From: Hawksworthiomyces lignivorus
Lineage: Eukaryota; Ascomycota; Sordariomycetes; Ophiostomatales; Ophiostomataceae
Direction: 5' to 3'
DNA: 64,000 nt
NCBI GenBank assembly: GCA_002917075.1
Contig: NTMA01000008.1
Coordinates: 496,001 to 560,000, forward strand
Part shown: piece after piece, positions 32,645 to 47,194 of the stretch
Position numbering within the stretch: position 1 is the stretch's first letter
Layout: each line of letters starts with the position of its first letter
Position numbers and translations under genes: made by a program
Notes under the pieces: generated by a model
The model's input: only the letters and a program-made list of their open reading frames with translations
What the model was told of the DNA's origin: nothing
Database searches by the model: none

Positions 32645-33619
32645 CTATCCTTGTAACTCTTCTCGTGCATGTATGGGCTCGCTAGCCAATTCGTTTCGCT
32701 CTTGGATGGGCTTGTCCGTGTCAAGCTCGTAGGCGACAATTACCTCCGGTGCCTTCTGCGGCATGGCTGAATTTTCATCCTTGACCTTGTCGGCGTTGCC
32801 GTTGGCATTATTATCATTGTTATTATTGTTGTTATTATTATTGCTGCTGTTGCCGCCGTTTCTGCTGTTTCGCTTACGCCTCGCTACAAACTTACAGATT
32901 GCGAGGAGCGCTAGCAGGCCAGCGACGCTGCCAACTACGATACCCGCAATAGCTCCCGCAGACATGGAGGAGGTATCCTTGGAGTTGGGCAATAAGTTGG
33001 CGGCGGACGTCGAGGTAGCGGGTTTGGCAGTTGTAGATACAGTCGGGGACGAGAGCTGACCCGCGGTGCTGCTCGCGCTGGTGGACCACCCTGCCGGCGC
33101 CGCCAGCAATGTCCAGTGCTGGCCTGTGTCGTCCTCCGTGGCCGCCGCCGCCAGGTGTGGCTGCAGCGTGTTAGAGTACACGTCGAGGTGGCGGGTGAGC
33201 CCCGTAAAGTAGTTGGTCAGCCGGTAGCCGGCGGCGGCGGCGTCGTCGGCGGGCCACGCGTCCATCCGCCACAGCTGGCTCGACGACTGGTCCGTCGGCG
33301 CCATCTGCAGAAAGATGCTGTTTGTGCCATTGTTGTTGCGCACGTCCAGCGACCAGGCGTTGACTCTCGCCTCCAAGACCAGCCAGTAGTACCTCGTCCC
33401 GTTAGCCACGCTTGCCGGCCAGAACCTCCAGGCCGCGTGGGTCGATGGCACAAATGTCGTCCCCGCTGGCAGCGGAAGCATCTTTAGAGTTATACCATCG
33501 CTAGCTATAGAGAGCACTTGGCCGGGGCCCGAGTAGCTGTTGGTGAGGCTGTAGACGAGGGAGGTGTCTATTGAGAAGGGTTTGGCAGCGCCCGAGTAGG
33601 TCTGCAGAATGACGATAGA
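32645..33619 (-). CDS. Membrane-anchored ricin B-like (beta-trefoil) lectin protein, 5' exon unresolved
   Basis: Probable cell-surface carbohydrate-binding protein. The supported part begins after a TTTACAG acceptor at 33620-33622 (first residues SIVILQTYSG) and runs 324 codons to the stop at 32645. An ectodomain of about 160 residues shows beta-trefoil QxW-like repeats (AAWRFWP, SQLWRMDAW, GQHWTLL) and N-glycosylation sites. A Ser/Thr-rich stalk follows, then one transmembrane helix (AGAIAGIVVGSVAGLLALLA) with a basic stop-transfer (KFVARRKR). The cytosolic tail has an Asn run encoded by AAT/AAC repeats. No in-frame ATG precedes the domain. The frame stays open to 33667 and reads TLSYLSIVICGIVCLQ, which is signal-like, so a short upstream exon must supply the start. 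I could not place it. Confidence 0.68.
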   Translation of the reverse strand, partial: SIVILQTYSGAAKPFSIDTSLVYSLTNSYSGPGQVLSIASDGITLKMLPLPAGTTFVPSTHAAWRFWPASVANGTRYYWLVLEARVNAWSLDVRNNNGTNSIFLQMAPTDQSSSQLWRMDAWPADDAAAAGYRLTNYFTGLTRHLDVYSNTLQPHLAAAATEDDTGQHWTLLAAPAGWSTSASSTAGQLSSPTVSTTAKPATSTSAANLLPNSKDTSSMSAGAIAGIVVGSVAGLLALLAICKFVARRKRNSRNGGNSSNNNNNNNNNDNNANGNADKVKDENSAMPQKAPEVIVAYELDTDKPIQERNELASEPIHAREELQG

Positions 33620-34725
33620 CTGTAAACAAACAATGCCGCAAATCACGATACTTAAATAAGACAGAGTTCAGACAGGGATGAAGACTGGAATGCCTTGGGC
33701 GTCTTTATGTGGCTTACAGATGGTCCTATCGTAGGTCTCTTTGTTTTGACACGGCCTGCATTGTCGGTGTTGCCCACCTTTGCCAGCTGCGCTCCCTCTA
33801 GAACCTGCCAGAGTCATGTTTCTATCAAAGTCACCTCAATAGTATTCCAGACTCATCTTCTACTTCTTTTCTGGGTTCTGGCAAAGTCGATTTAAGCTTG
33901 CATTAGTCTTCGCCTTGGCAAGCTGCCAACATAGGCTGCGGCTGAGCGCCACCTCTAGACCTTTGATCGTGATATGATTCGAGAGATATGTCTCAGCTAT
34001 ATCGTTACGGCAGACATTTTATTTCTGCTAGCGGCTTGGTCGAATAAGGGAGGAGTAAATGGACTTCGTTTCTACCACTCTCAGTGACAGGCAGGGATAG
34101 ACTCTCACGGAAGACAAGAGCAGGCCGACGCTCTAACTACACCATATCAAAGGTATTTAGGACAAAGGCATCAGTCGTAGAAGGCAGTGCGGTTTTGTTC
34201 ACATGATGTCAAGGGCAAGATGGCAATGAAAGCCCTTCGCGAAGAGACGACGGCCATAGATTTTTCCAGTCGGCTTGTATACAGCTTGCCGTTGCACATT
34301 GTGTTTGCATTCTGGTATTTCTGTCTCACATATAATTTCTGGAGATAGTCAGTCCTTGCCCCAAAGTATCCCGTCATTGCAAAATGGCTTTTATCTCGCT
34401 CATCCATGCCCGTCCTTTTTGGAAGTTGATTCCGGAATATGCCTTGCCCCCTTCCTCTCGTTGCTTTTTTGGTTTTTCATGCTCGATGCTTACACACCAA
34501 CTCCCGAGGAAAAAGAAAGTAAAGAGAAAAAAAGAACCAAGAACGACCAGGCTCGATGTTGAAGCGGCTACCCAACCAACAAGTGGAACAGCAAGAAAAA
34601 ATAAGACAATCATAAAAAAAAAAAGGAAACTCTCGCGGCTTCGCTAGTCCCCTCTGCGACTCTGAGGCTTTCAATTCGCCTTGAAGAGAGAGAGAGAGAA
34701 AGGTGGAGAAAAAAGCAGCAGCTCC
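33620..34725. other. Intergenic region containing the unplaced 5' exon of the lectin gene
   Basis: About 1.1 kb. The first 50-300 bp should hold the start exon and promoter of the lectin-like gene. The remainder is AT-rich, ends in the 3' flank of the MetE-like gene and shows no other gene. Confidence 0.45.
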
Positions 34726-36020
34726 TCACGGCTGGCCCCAGATCTCGTCGGCGATCTGCCGCACCAGCGCCAGCTTCTTGCGCTGGTCCTCGCCGCTCAG
34801 CGGGTAGCCGCTCTCGTGCGTGCTGAAGCCGCACTGGGGGCTGATGGAGATGCTCTGCAGGGCCTCCTCGACCGTCTGGCCGCGGCCCTCGGCGACGAAC
34901 TTGGCCGCCTGCAGGATGCGGCCCTTGACCTCGTCCTTGTCCTCGAGCGCGCGCAGCTTGGTGCTGATGGCGCCCACCACCACGTTCTTGCCCTTGGGCA
35001 GGAACTTGAGCGGCTCGAAGCCGCCCGCGCGCGCCGTGTCGTACTCGAGATAAAAGGTGTTGACGTTGAGCTCCTGGAACAGCTTCTTGGCGATGATGTC
35101 GTACGCGCCCTCGGCAAAGTGACGCCCGCCGATAAAGTTGCCGCGGCACAGATGCACGCCCGTGTGCAGGTCGGCCGGCGCCTTGGAGATGGAGTCGTTG
35201 TACAGCTTGATGTACGCGTCCAGCAGGTCGTCCACGGTGCCGATGTTGTCCTTGTCCTCGGCCCAGCCCTGGCGGAAATTCTTAGAGCAGAAGTCTGCGC
35301 GCGCAAGTGGTCAGCGTCAGAGCACAAACGAAATCACAAAACGAATAAATTAAAGTGAAAAAAAAAAAAAAAATACGTACATGCCAGACCCGGGTCGTCA
35401 AACTGCACGTTGCGCAGACCCGCGGCGTACAGCTGCGCCAGCTCGGCCTGGTACACCTTGGCAACGTCGGCAAAGTACTCGGCGTCGTTGGCGTAGGCCT
35501 CGGGCGTGTAGGCCTTGCCCTGCTTGTAGCGCATGTGGAACCAGGCGGGCGTGATCATGGTCAGCTTGATGTCGCCCCAGCGCTCCTTGGGCACAAACTG
35601 CTGCGTCAGCCGCAGCTCGTGCAGGTTGGACACCGACTTGGCCGCGCTGTGCTGCAGCTTGCCGCCCGCGATCACGCTGTCGCCTGGCATCACCTTGCGG
35701 TCGTGCTCGATCAGCGACACCACGTCCGGGTGGTACAGCCGGAACATGCTGGCCTCCGCGTCCTGCAGCCGCGTCGTGCCCTCAAACTCGTCCCACATCA
35801 GGCCCCAGAACCGCGTGCGAACAAACTCGCCGTCGCCCAGCGCCCGGAACCCGAGCTCCTGCTGCAGCTTGACCACGTCTTCCACCGCCTTCAGCTCTAC
35901 GTCGGCCAGCTTCTTCTCGTTCTCGGGCGTGTCCGCCTGGCGGATGGCCTCGCGGGCCTCCAGCAGCGGCTCCGGGCGGAGGAGCGAGCCCATGTGCTCG
36001 GCGCGGAAGGGAGGGGCCAT
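34726..36020 (-). CDS. MetE C-terminal-like protein (UROD/MetE superfamily)
   Basis: Protein of the cobalamin-independent methionine synthase superfamily, short form (YxjG/YxjH-like), 402 aa. Exons are 35381-36020 and 34726-35294. The 86-nt intron (GTACGT...GCGCAG, with an internal T-run) joins DDPGLA to YFCSKNF. Expected zinc and substrate blocks are present: AEHMGSLLRP at the N-terminus, FDDPGLAYF, HLCRGNFIGG (H-x-C zinc ligands), EYDTARAGGF, LPKGKNVVVGAISTK and SPQCGFSTHE (third zinc ligand). It lacks the N-terminal half of full MetE and is about half its length. The likely reaction is methyl transfer to a thiol, but the donor and acceptor are unknown. No targeting signal. Confidence 0.88.
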
Positions 36021-37827
36021 GTTTGCGGGAGGTGAGGGAGGAAAGGGAAGGACCAGAAAGACTTGAGAAGAGAATTAGGCAGTATGAATAGCTGTTTCTA
36101 TCACAGAAGCAGGAGGAAATACTCGAACAATTCGTGTATCTCTCGCAGAGTAGTGTGCTGAGCACCTCGGCCTCTGTTCCTGGACGCGGGGGTTGAGGGG
36201 CTCTAAAGCTTTATATCGCCACCATCGAGCCGGTCTCGCCCCGCAATTTCATAGTCAAATGACCTAAGCTACGAAGATAGATAGCTATAATACAGCTTAG
36301 GTATTATATTTTGTTTTTTTATTACAGCAGGGAAAGCTGTTCTGTGGTTGCACTACGGAGTACAGATCTGCTACCTCCACGTTGCGATGCGAGGCCGGAG
36401 ACAGGATGATCTGGAATGTGGCGAGGGGGAGGAGATGAGCAGTTGCTTTGATATTGTAATCCATTGATATGAAGAAGTAAAGACGTTTTCTTGAAAATAA
36501 TTAGAAGAAATTCCCGTGTTGTGTTGGCAAAACGTTTTAAACTTCAAAGGCTACGCTTTTCCACCACATCTTACAAACCAACTATTTGTCTCCTCGCCCT
36601 TACCTTTTTCTGACTTACAGATCCTGTTCTGCTTGGCCTCTGTTATTCTAGTATCTACCCTTCGGCGCTGCGGCGTCTATGGCAACCCATAGTATTCCAC
36701 CTGTGCGAAATTGTAGAGAGAATTGGGATAATCGAATTGGCCTCAAGTGCATCCTGTACGCTGACACCCTGTGTTCTGGCTGCTGGAGCTTTGATGAAGC
36801 CATGTGCCATGAGTTTGACTTCTACGTCTCTATCTAGCCAATTGAGAACAATCCCAGCCACCGTTCGCTGCATAGGGGGAATGGCAGAGATTAACCTAGA
36901 GTCAGACACTAGGGCGTTGATGGGTAGAGTTGCCTTGATAAGGCACAGGCACGGTAGCCTCTTCTAGAAAATCTTGCATTTTGGCCCGTGAGTGTTCTGA
37001 TTTCTATGGCCGCTCGCCGCGGATGTACGGCGTTATGGCAAGACGTTGTGGAAAGACGTCGCTACTTGGATTTGGGACAAGCTCTTCTGGTAATCCCTCT
37101 CTTCTACGAATACGCACTCAAGACAGTCGCTGTTTAACTAGACTGAATAGTAATGGCTTTACAAAACTATCATCTCAATTAAACAAGGGAAGTTGTGAAA
37201 TGCCACATTGTGCTGATTCGGCAGAGACTAATGGCGCCGGATAAGAAAAAAAAAAAAATTCACCTAGCCGCCATGGGATATTATTTCCTGTTAACTCGAC
37301 ACAGCTGCTGAAGGGAAATAGAAAAGACACTAACGTCGCCCAAATGACGAATTCTGGTGGTCCCCTGGCGCTCTCCGGGACTCTTTAGCAGACAATATCT
37401 GGGAAGGTCCGCTAGTTAGAGCGATGATGATGGGGGGGGGTCGTATGCGTATGTATCTTTAATAATCTAAGTCACTGATTGTAGGTAGGTGTGCCCAAGA
37501 GGCAGAGAAAAAAATACATGTAGCTTGGAAGACCAGAAAAAGCAAGGAAAATGTGACATACAATGTAAACAATAGTAGGTAAACCAGACATCGAAATAAC
37601 GTCAAAGCAAAACACAAGCTGCATGAGAACGACGCCATTGGTGCAGCACGCCTTGCATTGCAGCGTGGGGAACCCACAAAGACCGCGGTAGATGTGCCGT
37701 GCCAGGGGAAAAAAGAAACGCCGCAAGCCCAAGGAGCTAGAGCAGACCGGGGAGACGACGGACCGGATCTCCCTGGACTCCACCTGGAACGACAAAGCGT
37801 GCAAATAACCCGTCGTCTTTTTCGAAA
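36021..37827. other. 1.8-kb region without an intact gene
   Basis: Contains a 9-bp inverted repeat at 36262-36302, the motif TACGGAGTA at 36354-36362, and a minus-strand open frame at about 36655-36909 (84 codons from an ATG at 36909) with protein-like composition (VAGIVLNWLDRDVEVKL) but no recognisable family. That frame may be a gene remnant. A G-run at 37431-37440 is the only other feature. Confidence 0.4.
36262..36302. repeat. Short inverted repeat (ACCTAAGCT ... AGCTTAGGT)
   Basis: Perfect 9-bp arms at 36262-36270 and 36294-36302 separated by 23 bp, in AT-rich non-coding sequence. It could be a hairpin or the trace of a small element. Confidence 0.7.
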
Positions 37828-39533
37828 CTAAGCATCTGCTTCCTTGGGGTTGGCCTGCAGCGTATTCAGGACCGTGCTGGCGTCCCGCTTCTCGAGGCTC
37901 TTCTTGACGGGGTTCGGCGCCGCAAACACCTCCTCCAGCTCCTCGAGCGTGCGGTCCTTGGTCTCGGGGAAGTACAGGTAGATGACGCCGGCCTCAAACA
38001 GGTCCTAGAACACGAACACTAGGTAAAAGTAGTAACCGATGCCCTGGAAGGCGGGGCCCGAGCTGTACTGCAGCACGGTCGACGCCGCCGAGGACGCAAA
38101 GTTGCCCACGGCGGTGCCCTTGGCGCGCGTCTGCGTCGGCAGCGTCTCGGCGATGTACATGGACTGCAGCGGGGTCCAGCCGCAGGAGAAGACGACGCCG
38201 AATAGGAAGATGAAGGCGATGGTGGCGTTGGCGGCGGCCACCTGCGAGGGGTCGTCCGTCGCCAGCTTGGACGTGCCCGTCAGCACGGCGAAGCAGCCCG
38301 CGCAGAACACGATGCTGTACAGCAGCAGCGGGCGGCGGCCGACGACGTCCGTGAGGCGCGCCCCGACTAGGCTGCCCAGGAACGAGAGCACCGTGTTGAG
38401 GGCGTTGAGGGCTAGGACCTCGTGCTCGGCGTCGATGCGCGCCGCGTGCATCATGGCCACAAAGTAGTACGACGACAGGCTGTTGCCCGACACCTGGCCG
38501 AAGCAGGCCATGCCCAGAACGCAGATGAGCCGCCGCCGCGCCGAGTGCGTGTTCCACAGCTCGTGGTAGTCGTACCAGGTCCGAGCCGCCGCCGCCGCCG
38601 CCGCGCTGCTGTCCCGTGCGGCCGCTTCCGCCGCGATCTGGCTCGCCATCTCGCGCACCTGCAGCTGCACGATCGGATGGTCGGCGCGGCCCTCGCCGTG
38701 GTACGTCTGCAGCACGCGGATAGCCGCGTCGTGGCGGTCGCGGGCCATGAGCCAGCGTGGCGACTCAGGCAGGAAGAACACGCAGGCCACCACGACACCC
38801 GACGAGACCATCTGCAGCCAGACGGGGATGCGCCAGCTGTCGCGGCCGGGCGAGTCCAGGTACGAGCAGCCGTACACCACCCAGCTGGCCACGATGGCGC
38901 CGATGTACCACGTGCAGTTGTATAACCCGGTCAGTGTGCCGCGCCATCGCGGATGTGCCAGCTCGCTGACGTAGCATGGCGCTGAAACGCAGCAGAAGCT
39001 GACGCCAAAGCCCAGCACGAAGCGGCCCGCCAGGAACTGGCCGTGTGTTGTGGCTGGTGCCTGGATGCAAGTGCCTACGATCACTAGCAGCGCGCCCGTG
39101 AACATGCCCCAGCGTCGCCCAAAAGCATCATTGACTGGACCCGTAAAGAAGACTGCGGCCACAGAGCCAATGTTGTACATGGCGAAGACGATGCCAGTGG
39201 AGGAGTCTGCCACCTTCCTGGAGGGGCGAGGCCATGATTAGCGGGAAGTTCGCCAAGAGATTGACCTGAGTCTGGGGTAGGAACTGAAGCGAAGTGAACG
39301 TACATCTGAAAGTAATCCCGGTATGAAGTCATACCGTTCAAGCCGCCCATGAGACTGCCATCGTAGCCGTTGAGACAGCCGCAGAGGTATGCGCAAGCGA
39401 GTACGAGATACAGCCGGAACATGCGCGGCGTCCAGGGCGAGTACTTTTCGGTGTCCACATCATGGGCAAGCTGAACGGCCACATCAGTGGTTATTGTTCT
39501 GCTCTCATTTTTGGCATCGACTTCGGATGCCAT
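37828..39533 (-). pseudogene. MFS sugar (lactose-type) permease with in-frame TAG near the C-terminus
   Basis: Sugar:H+ symporter of the MFS sugar porter family. Exons are 39304-39533 and 39217 downward. The 86-nt intron (GTACGT...CTCCAG) joins YFQM to KVADSSTG. Hallmarks are [48 protein letters not shown] and [14 protein letters not shown]. The frame stops at TAG 38005-38007 after YYFYLVFVF, giving 480 aa. The same frame then continues for 58 codons through [19 protein letters not shown] to a natural TAG at 37828-37830. With tryptophan (TGG) at the stop position the protein would be 539 aa, normal for the family. The truncation removes the end of helix 12 and the PETK signature. It may be a null allele, a sequence error, or a still partly active transporter. 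Pairing with the beta-galactosidase gene suggests lactose or a beta-galactoside as substrate. Confidence 0.8.
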
Positions 39534-43756
<4,223 letters not shown>

Positions 43757-45414
43757 AATGAACGACAGGCAACAATGGCACAGCAAAGATCAGGCCAATA
43801 AGTGCATATATGATTCTGGGAGACCGGGGTCGTCAAATGGAACCATCGTATTGAGTATCTGCCGGCGTGCACGATGTAGAACCAGAGCTTAGATTTTACA
43901 ATGACCCGGTTTTGCTCGCAAATCGATATTTCTGAACTCTCTCGCGACGTGCAGGGTTCTGTTAATTCCGTACCTGCGAGACTTTGTATTGACATCAACG
44001 TCCGAGGCGATAAACAAAAGCCGTGACGGCATAAGCGACATGTGATAATATGATGGAAACAAAGAGACGGCCGCGAGGATCATCTGCAGCGAAATAAGTA
44101 ATCATCTCTGCTGGTGTCAGCAGCCATCGTCAGCGATGTTTCGTCTTCCAATTTATTCCCCTGCACACCGTCGGTCTTTCAGGAGTCGGATTTCCAAGAC
44201 ATAATAGGATTGATTCGTTCCTGTTAGTGGAAGACGGATCCCTGATGCGTCCTAGTGTCGGATTTGGAATAACCCATGGAACCCCAAAACCGACGACGGA
44301 TTATTTGTTTGCATACAGTTGATGCACTCTCTGTAGTGGATTCGGAAAAACTAGAGAGGCTACCAAACCCGAGTAGGAGGGGAGCTTCGCAAATTAGATC
44401 CACAATAGATAGAGGCGGCTGCAGCTATGATGTGGCCACAAGTGGTTAATTGGACACTGGTCTCCACAAATTAACCTCTTCCTTGCTGGATTTGATGCTA
44501 CCTGTTTTCCATCTCCAGTTTCTTCTCATGGTGGTCGCATATCGCAATGCTCGTACTCGTACAAGGAGATTGGTCGGGCCCGCACGTTCTGCCTCTTCAG
44601 GCTGTCGGATTAACAGTCGAAAGACGGTCACAGTCTCCGTCGCCACGATGGCAGAAAATCCACATCAGCGAGAAACCAGGCGTAAAAGCGCCAACGGGAT
44701 CACTTTCATCCATCTCGGTGTCGGCCATAGCTTCTTCTCCATCGCAAAGACCTTTACTATGTCTACGGCGATAAAGCTGGCCGCGACTAGCAGAGGCTTG
44801 GGAGAGCACCTGGGGTCGCTGACAAACTTCGCAGTGCATGCGTAAGCAAAAGGAGATACGCACGATGAACAAGCATCGAAGACGTTGAGTGCGACAGCTG
44901 TCTGGGAAGCTAATGTACTGCATTCGCGCCGCTGCTATTAGCCCAATTAGTTGTTTAGCGAGTGCAGCGGAAGGAGACTGCCAAAGAAGACCCACCTACA
45001 GGTGTTCTTTGCCATTTTCTTTGCTTCTGTGTGTCTTCTTCGCCAATGGGGCTCCCTTTAGAATTTCTCGCCCCTCCCCCTCTTGATATCGATGTAGTTG
45101 ATACTTTGCTGGCGCTGGTATAGCTCTTGACCCTCCCCCCCCCCACCACTAGACAAAACAGCTCTGCAGCTCCAGCTGTTGCAGTATGATGTATTGTCTG
45201 TAAAGTACTTAAAGGAAGCTCCCTCCTGCTTCGTTGAGGTCATGAACTTCCCCTTTCCTCTTTTCCTTTCTCATCCTCAACTTCCCTCTCTTCCTTTTCC
45301 AATTGAACCTGCGATCTGAAACCCAAGCTAGGTTTTCAGTCCTTTTCCACTCTGACAAACGAACCACATAAACTTGTCAACACACTTCTTCGACCTCTCA
45401 ACCTTGACTCCACC
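43757..45414. other. 1.66-kb intergenic region, no gene supported
   Basis: Between two plus-strand genes. An open frame at 44450-44845 (131 codons, ATG-initiated) has mixed composition and no family features. The last about 250 bp upstream of the dehydrogenase ATG are C/T-rich, typical of a leader. Confidence 0.5.
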
Positions 45415-46443
45415 ATGTCGTCTCTCCCCAAGACATACAAGGCCGCCGTCCTCGATAAGGTTGGCGGACCCATTGTGATCAAGGAAGTGCCGCTGAAGGA
45501 GCCCGGCGCCGGCGAGATCCTCATCAAGGTCCTGGCCTGCGGCGTGTGCGGTACGGACGGCTTTGCCGCCCGCTTCGGCCTGCACGGGCGGGAGAAGCTG
45601 CCGCTGGTGCTGGGCCACGAGATGGTGGGCGACGTTGTCGCGCTCGGCCCCGGCGTGACGTCGGCAGCCATTGGCGACCGCGTCGGCGGCGCTTGGCACG
45701 GAGGCCACGACCAGACCTGCCGCGCCTGCAGCCGCGGCGTGTACCAGATGTGCACCAACGAGGAGATCAACGGCGTGACGCGCGACGGCGGCTGGGCCGA
45801 GTACGCGCTGCTGCGCCACGAGGCCGCGGTGCACCTGCCCAAGGACGCCGACCCCGTGGAGACGGCGCCGCTGCTGTGCGCCGGCGTGACCGTCTTCAAC
45901 GGCCTGCGCAAGCTTAAGATCGAGCAGGGCAACCTCGTCGCCGTGCAGGGCCTGGGCGCCCTCGGCCACCTGGGCGTCCAGTATGCCCGCGCCATGGGCT
46001 ACGAGGTGGCCGCCATCTCGTCCGGCCCCAGCAAGCGCGACGCCGCCCTGAAGCTCGGCGCCACCCACTACATCGACACCAGCGCCGAGGACGCCGTCAA
46101 GGCCCTGCAGAAGCTGGGCGGCGCCGCTGCCATCATCGTCACGGCGCCCAACCCGGCCACCGTCGGCGGCATGCTGTTTGGCCTGCAGGAGCTGGGCACG
46201 CTGCTCATGCTCGCCCCTGTCGACGGCGTCTCCGTCAACATCGGCGCCCTGGTCGCGAAGGGTGCCAAGCTCGCCGGCTGGCCGTCCGGCCACGCGCAGG
46301 ACTCGGTCGAGGCCGTCGCCTTTGCCAAGTCGCGCGACATCAAGGCCCACATCGAGAGCTTCAAGTTCACCGACATCCAGTCGGCCTACGAGCGCCTAAT
46401 CTCGGGCAAGGCCCGCTTCAAGGTCGTGCTGAATATGCAGTAG
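45415..46443 (+). CDS. Zinc-dependent alcohol dehydrogenase (MDR superfamily)
   Basis: Cytosolic NAD(P)-dependent medium-chain dehydrogenase, 342 aa, intronless. The catalytic zinc site is seen in LACGVCGTDGF and LGHEMVGDVV. The Rossmann loop is VQGLGALGHLGVQYA, followed by SSGPSKRDAALKLGATHYID. The structural-zinc lobe reads GGHDQTCRACSRGVYQMC: only three cysteines are in place and histidine occupies the first ligand position, a pattern I associate with a fungal alcohol dehydrogenase subgroup. The C-terminus KARFKVVLNM is the usual end. The gene is downstream of and co-oriented with the beta-galactosidase gene but separated by 1.7 kb, so co-regulation is only a possibility. The substrate is unknown. 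Confidence 0.92.
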   Translation: MSSLPKTYKAAVLDKVGGPIVIKEVPLKEPGAGEILIKVLACGVCGTDGFAARFGLHGREKLPLVLGHEMVGDVVALGPGVTSAAIGDRVGGAWHGGHDQTCRACSRGVYQMCTNEEINGVTRDGGWAEYALLRHEAAVHLPKDADPVETAPLLCAGVTVFNGLRKLKIEQGNLVAVQGLGALGHLGVQYARAMGYEVAAISSGPSKRDAALKLGATHYIDTSAEDAVKALQKLGGAAAIIVTAPNPATVGGMLFGLQELGTLLMLAPVDGVSVNIGALVAKGAKLAGWPSGHAQDSVEAVAFAKSRDIKAHIESFKFTDIQSAYERLISGKARFKVVLNMQ

Positions 46444-47194
46444 AGATGCCGAGGGGCAAGAGAGAGTGAGGGACCTGAGCAGAGGACGTCGTTGAAACAA
46501 GCATTGGGCTGGTTATGGAGTTTGTGACTTGAATAAAAATATTTTGGATAGTAATCGATTTTTTTTTTTTTTTGGCAATTCAGACTGTGTGACGCCGCTT
46601 CTTCTTAAATACATTTTCGATTCGCTCAGCCAGAGAACCTTGATGGCCGTGTCTCTGTTATGGATCTCAATTCACAAGGACCGTTGCAAGAGACTGCAGT
46701 CCTTTAGTTTGTAATGTTCTTTCATTAATTGAAATTGCTGACGCAAGACAAAGTGTGGATTTTTGTTGCTTTCGTCGCAATTGTTTCCCAATGTTCGCCG
46801 ACTTAAGGCTAACTTTGATAGGTGCTATGGCACTTGCGACACCTCTTCTGTATCATTTGCAACATATATCATAGCCTCAAAAGAGTGTGATGCACTATGT
46901 AATTCTCCTTGTAATAATAGAAATCGTCAAAGTAAAGCAGTGTAGGCGCCATTCAACTACACAAAAAGGATGAGCTAGCTTAGAGAATGTGCTTTCTTAT
47001 CTACGAATGAAGCAGCCGAAAAAAAGGAAATGACTAGTGGTACCTATGAGAAGAAGAAACCAACGATTCTCAACCTGCATGGCTTGGACAGCTGAATAGG
47101 TTACACCGTAACCAGATCATCGCCAATTGAGCTCGTACCTTCTCTAGTCTCCCCCTCCATCTTTTGCTTGCAGTAAAACGTGGTTTCTTGCCCT
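46444..47194. other. Convergent intergenic region
   Basis: 750 bp between convergent genes, with a T-run at 46559-46574 after the dehydrogenase. No gene seen. Confidence 0.5.

Noticed and set aside
44450..44845. 131-codon frame between beta-galactosidase and dehydrogenase
   Set aside because: Random-looking composition, no intron partner and no recognisable domain.
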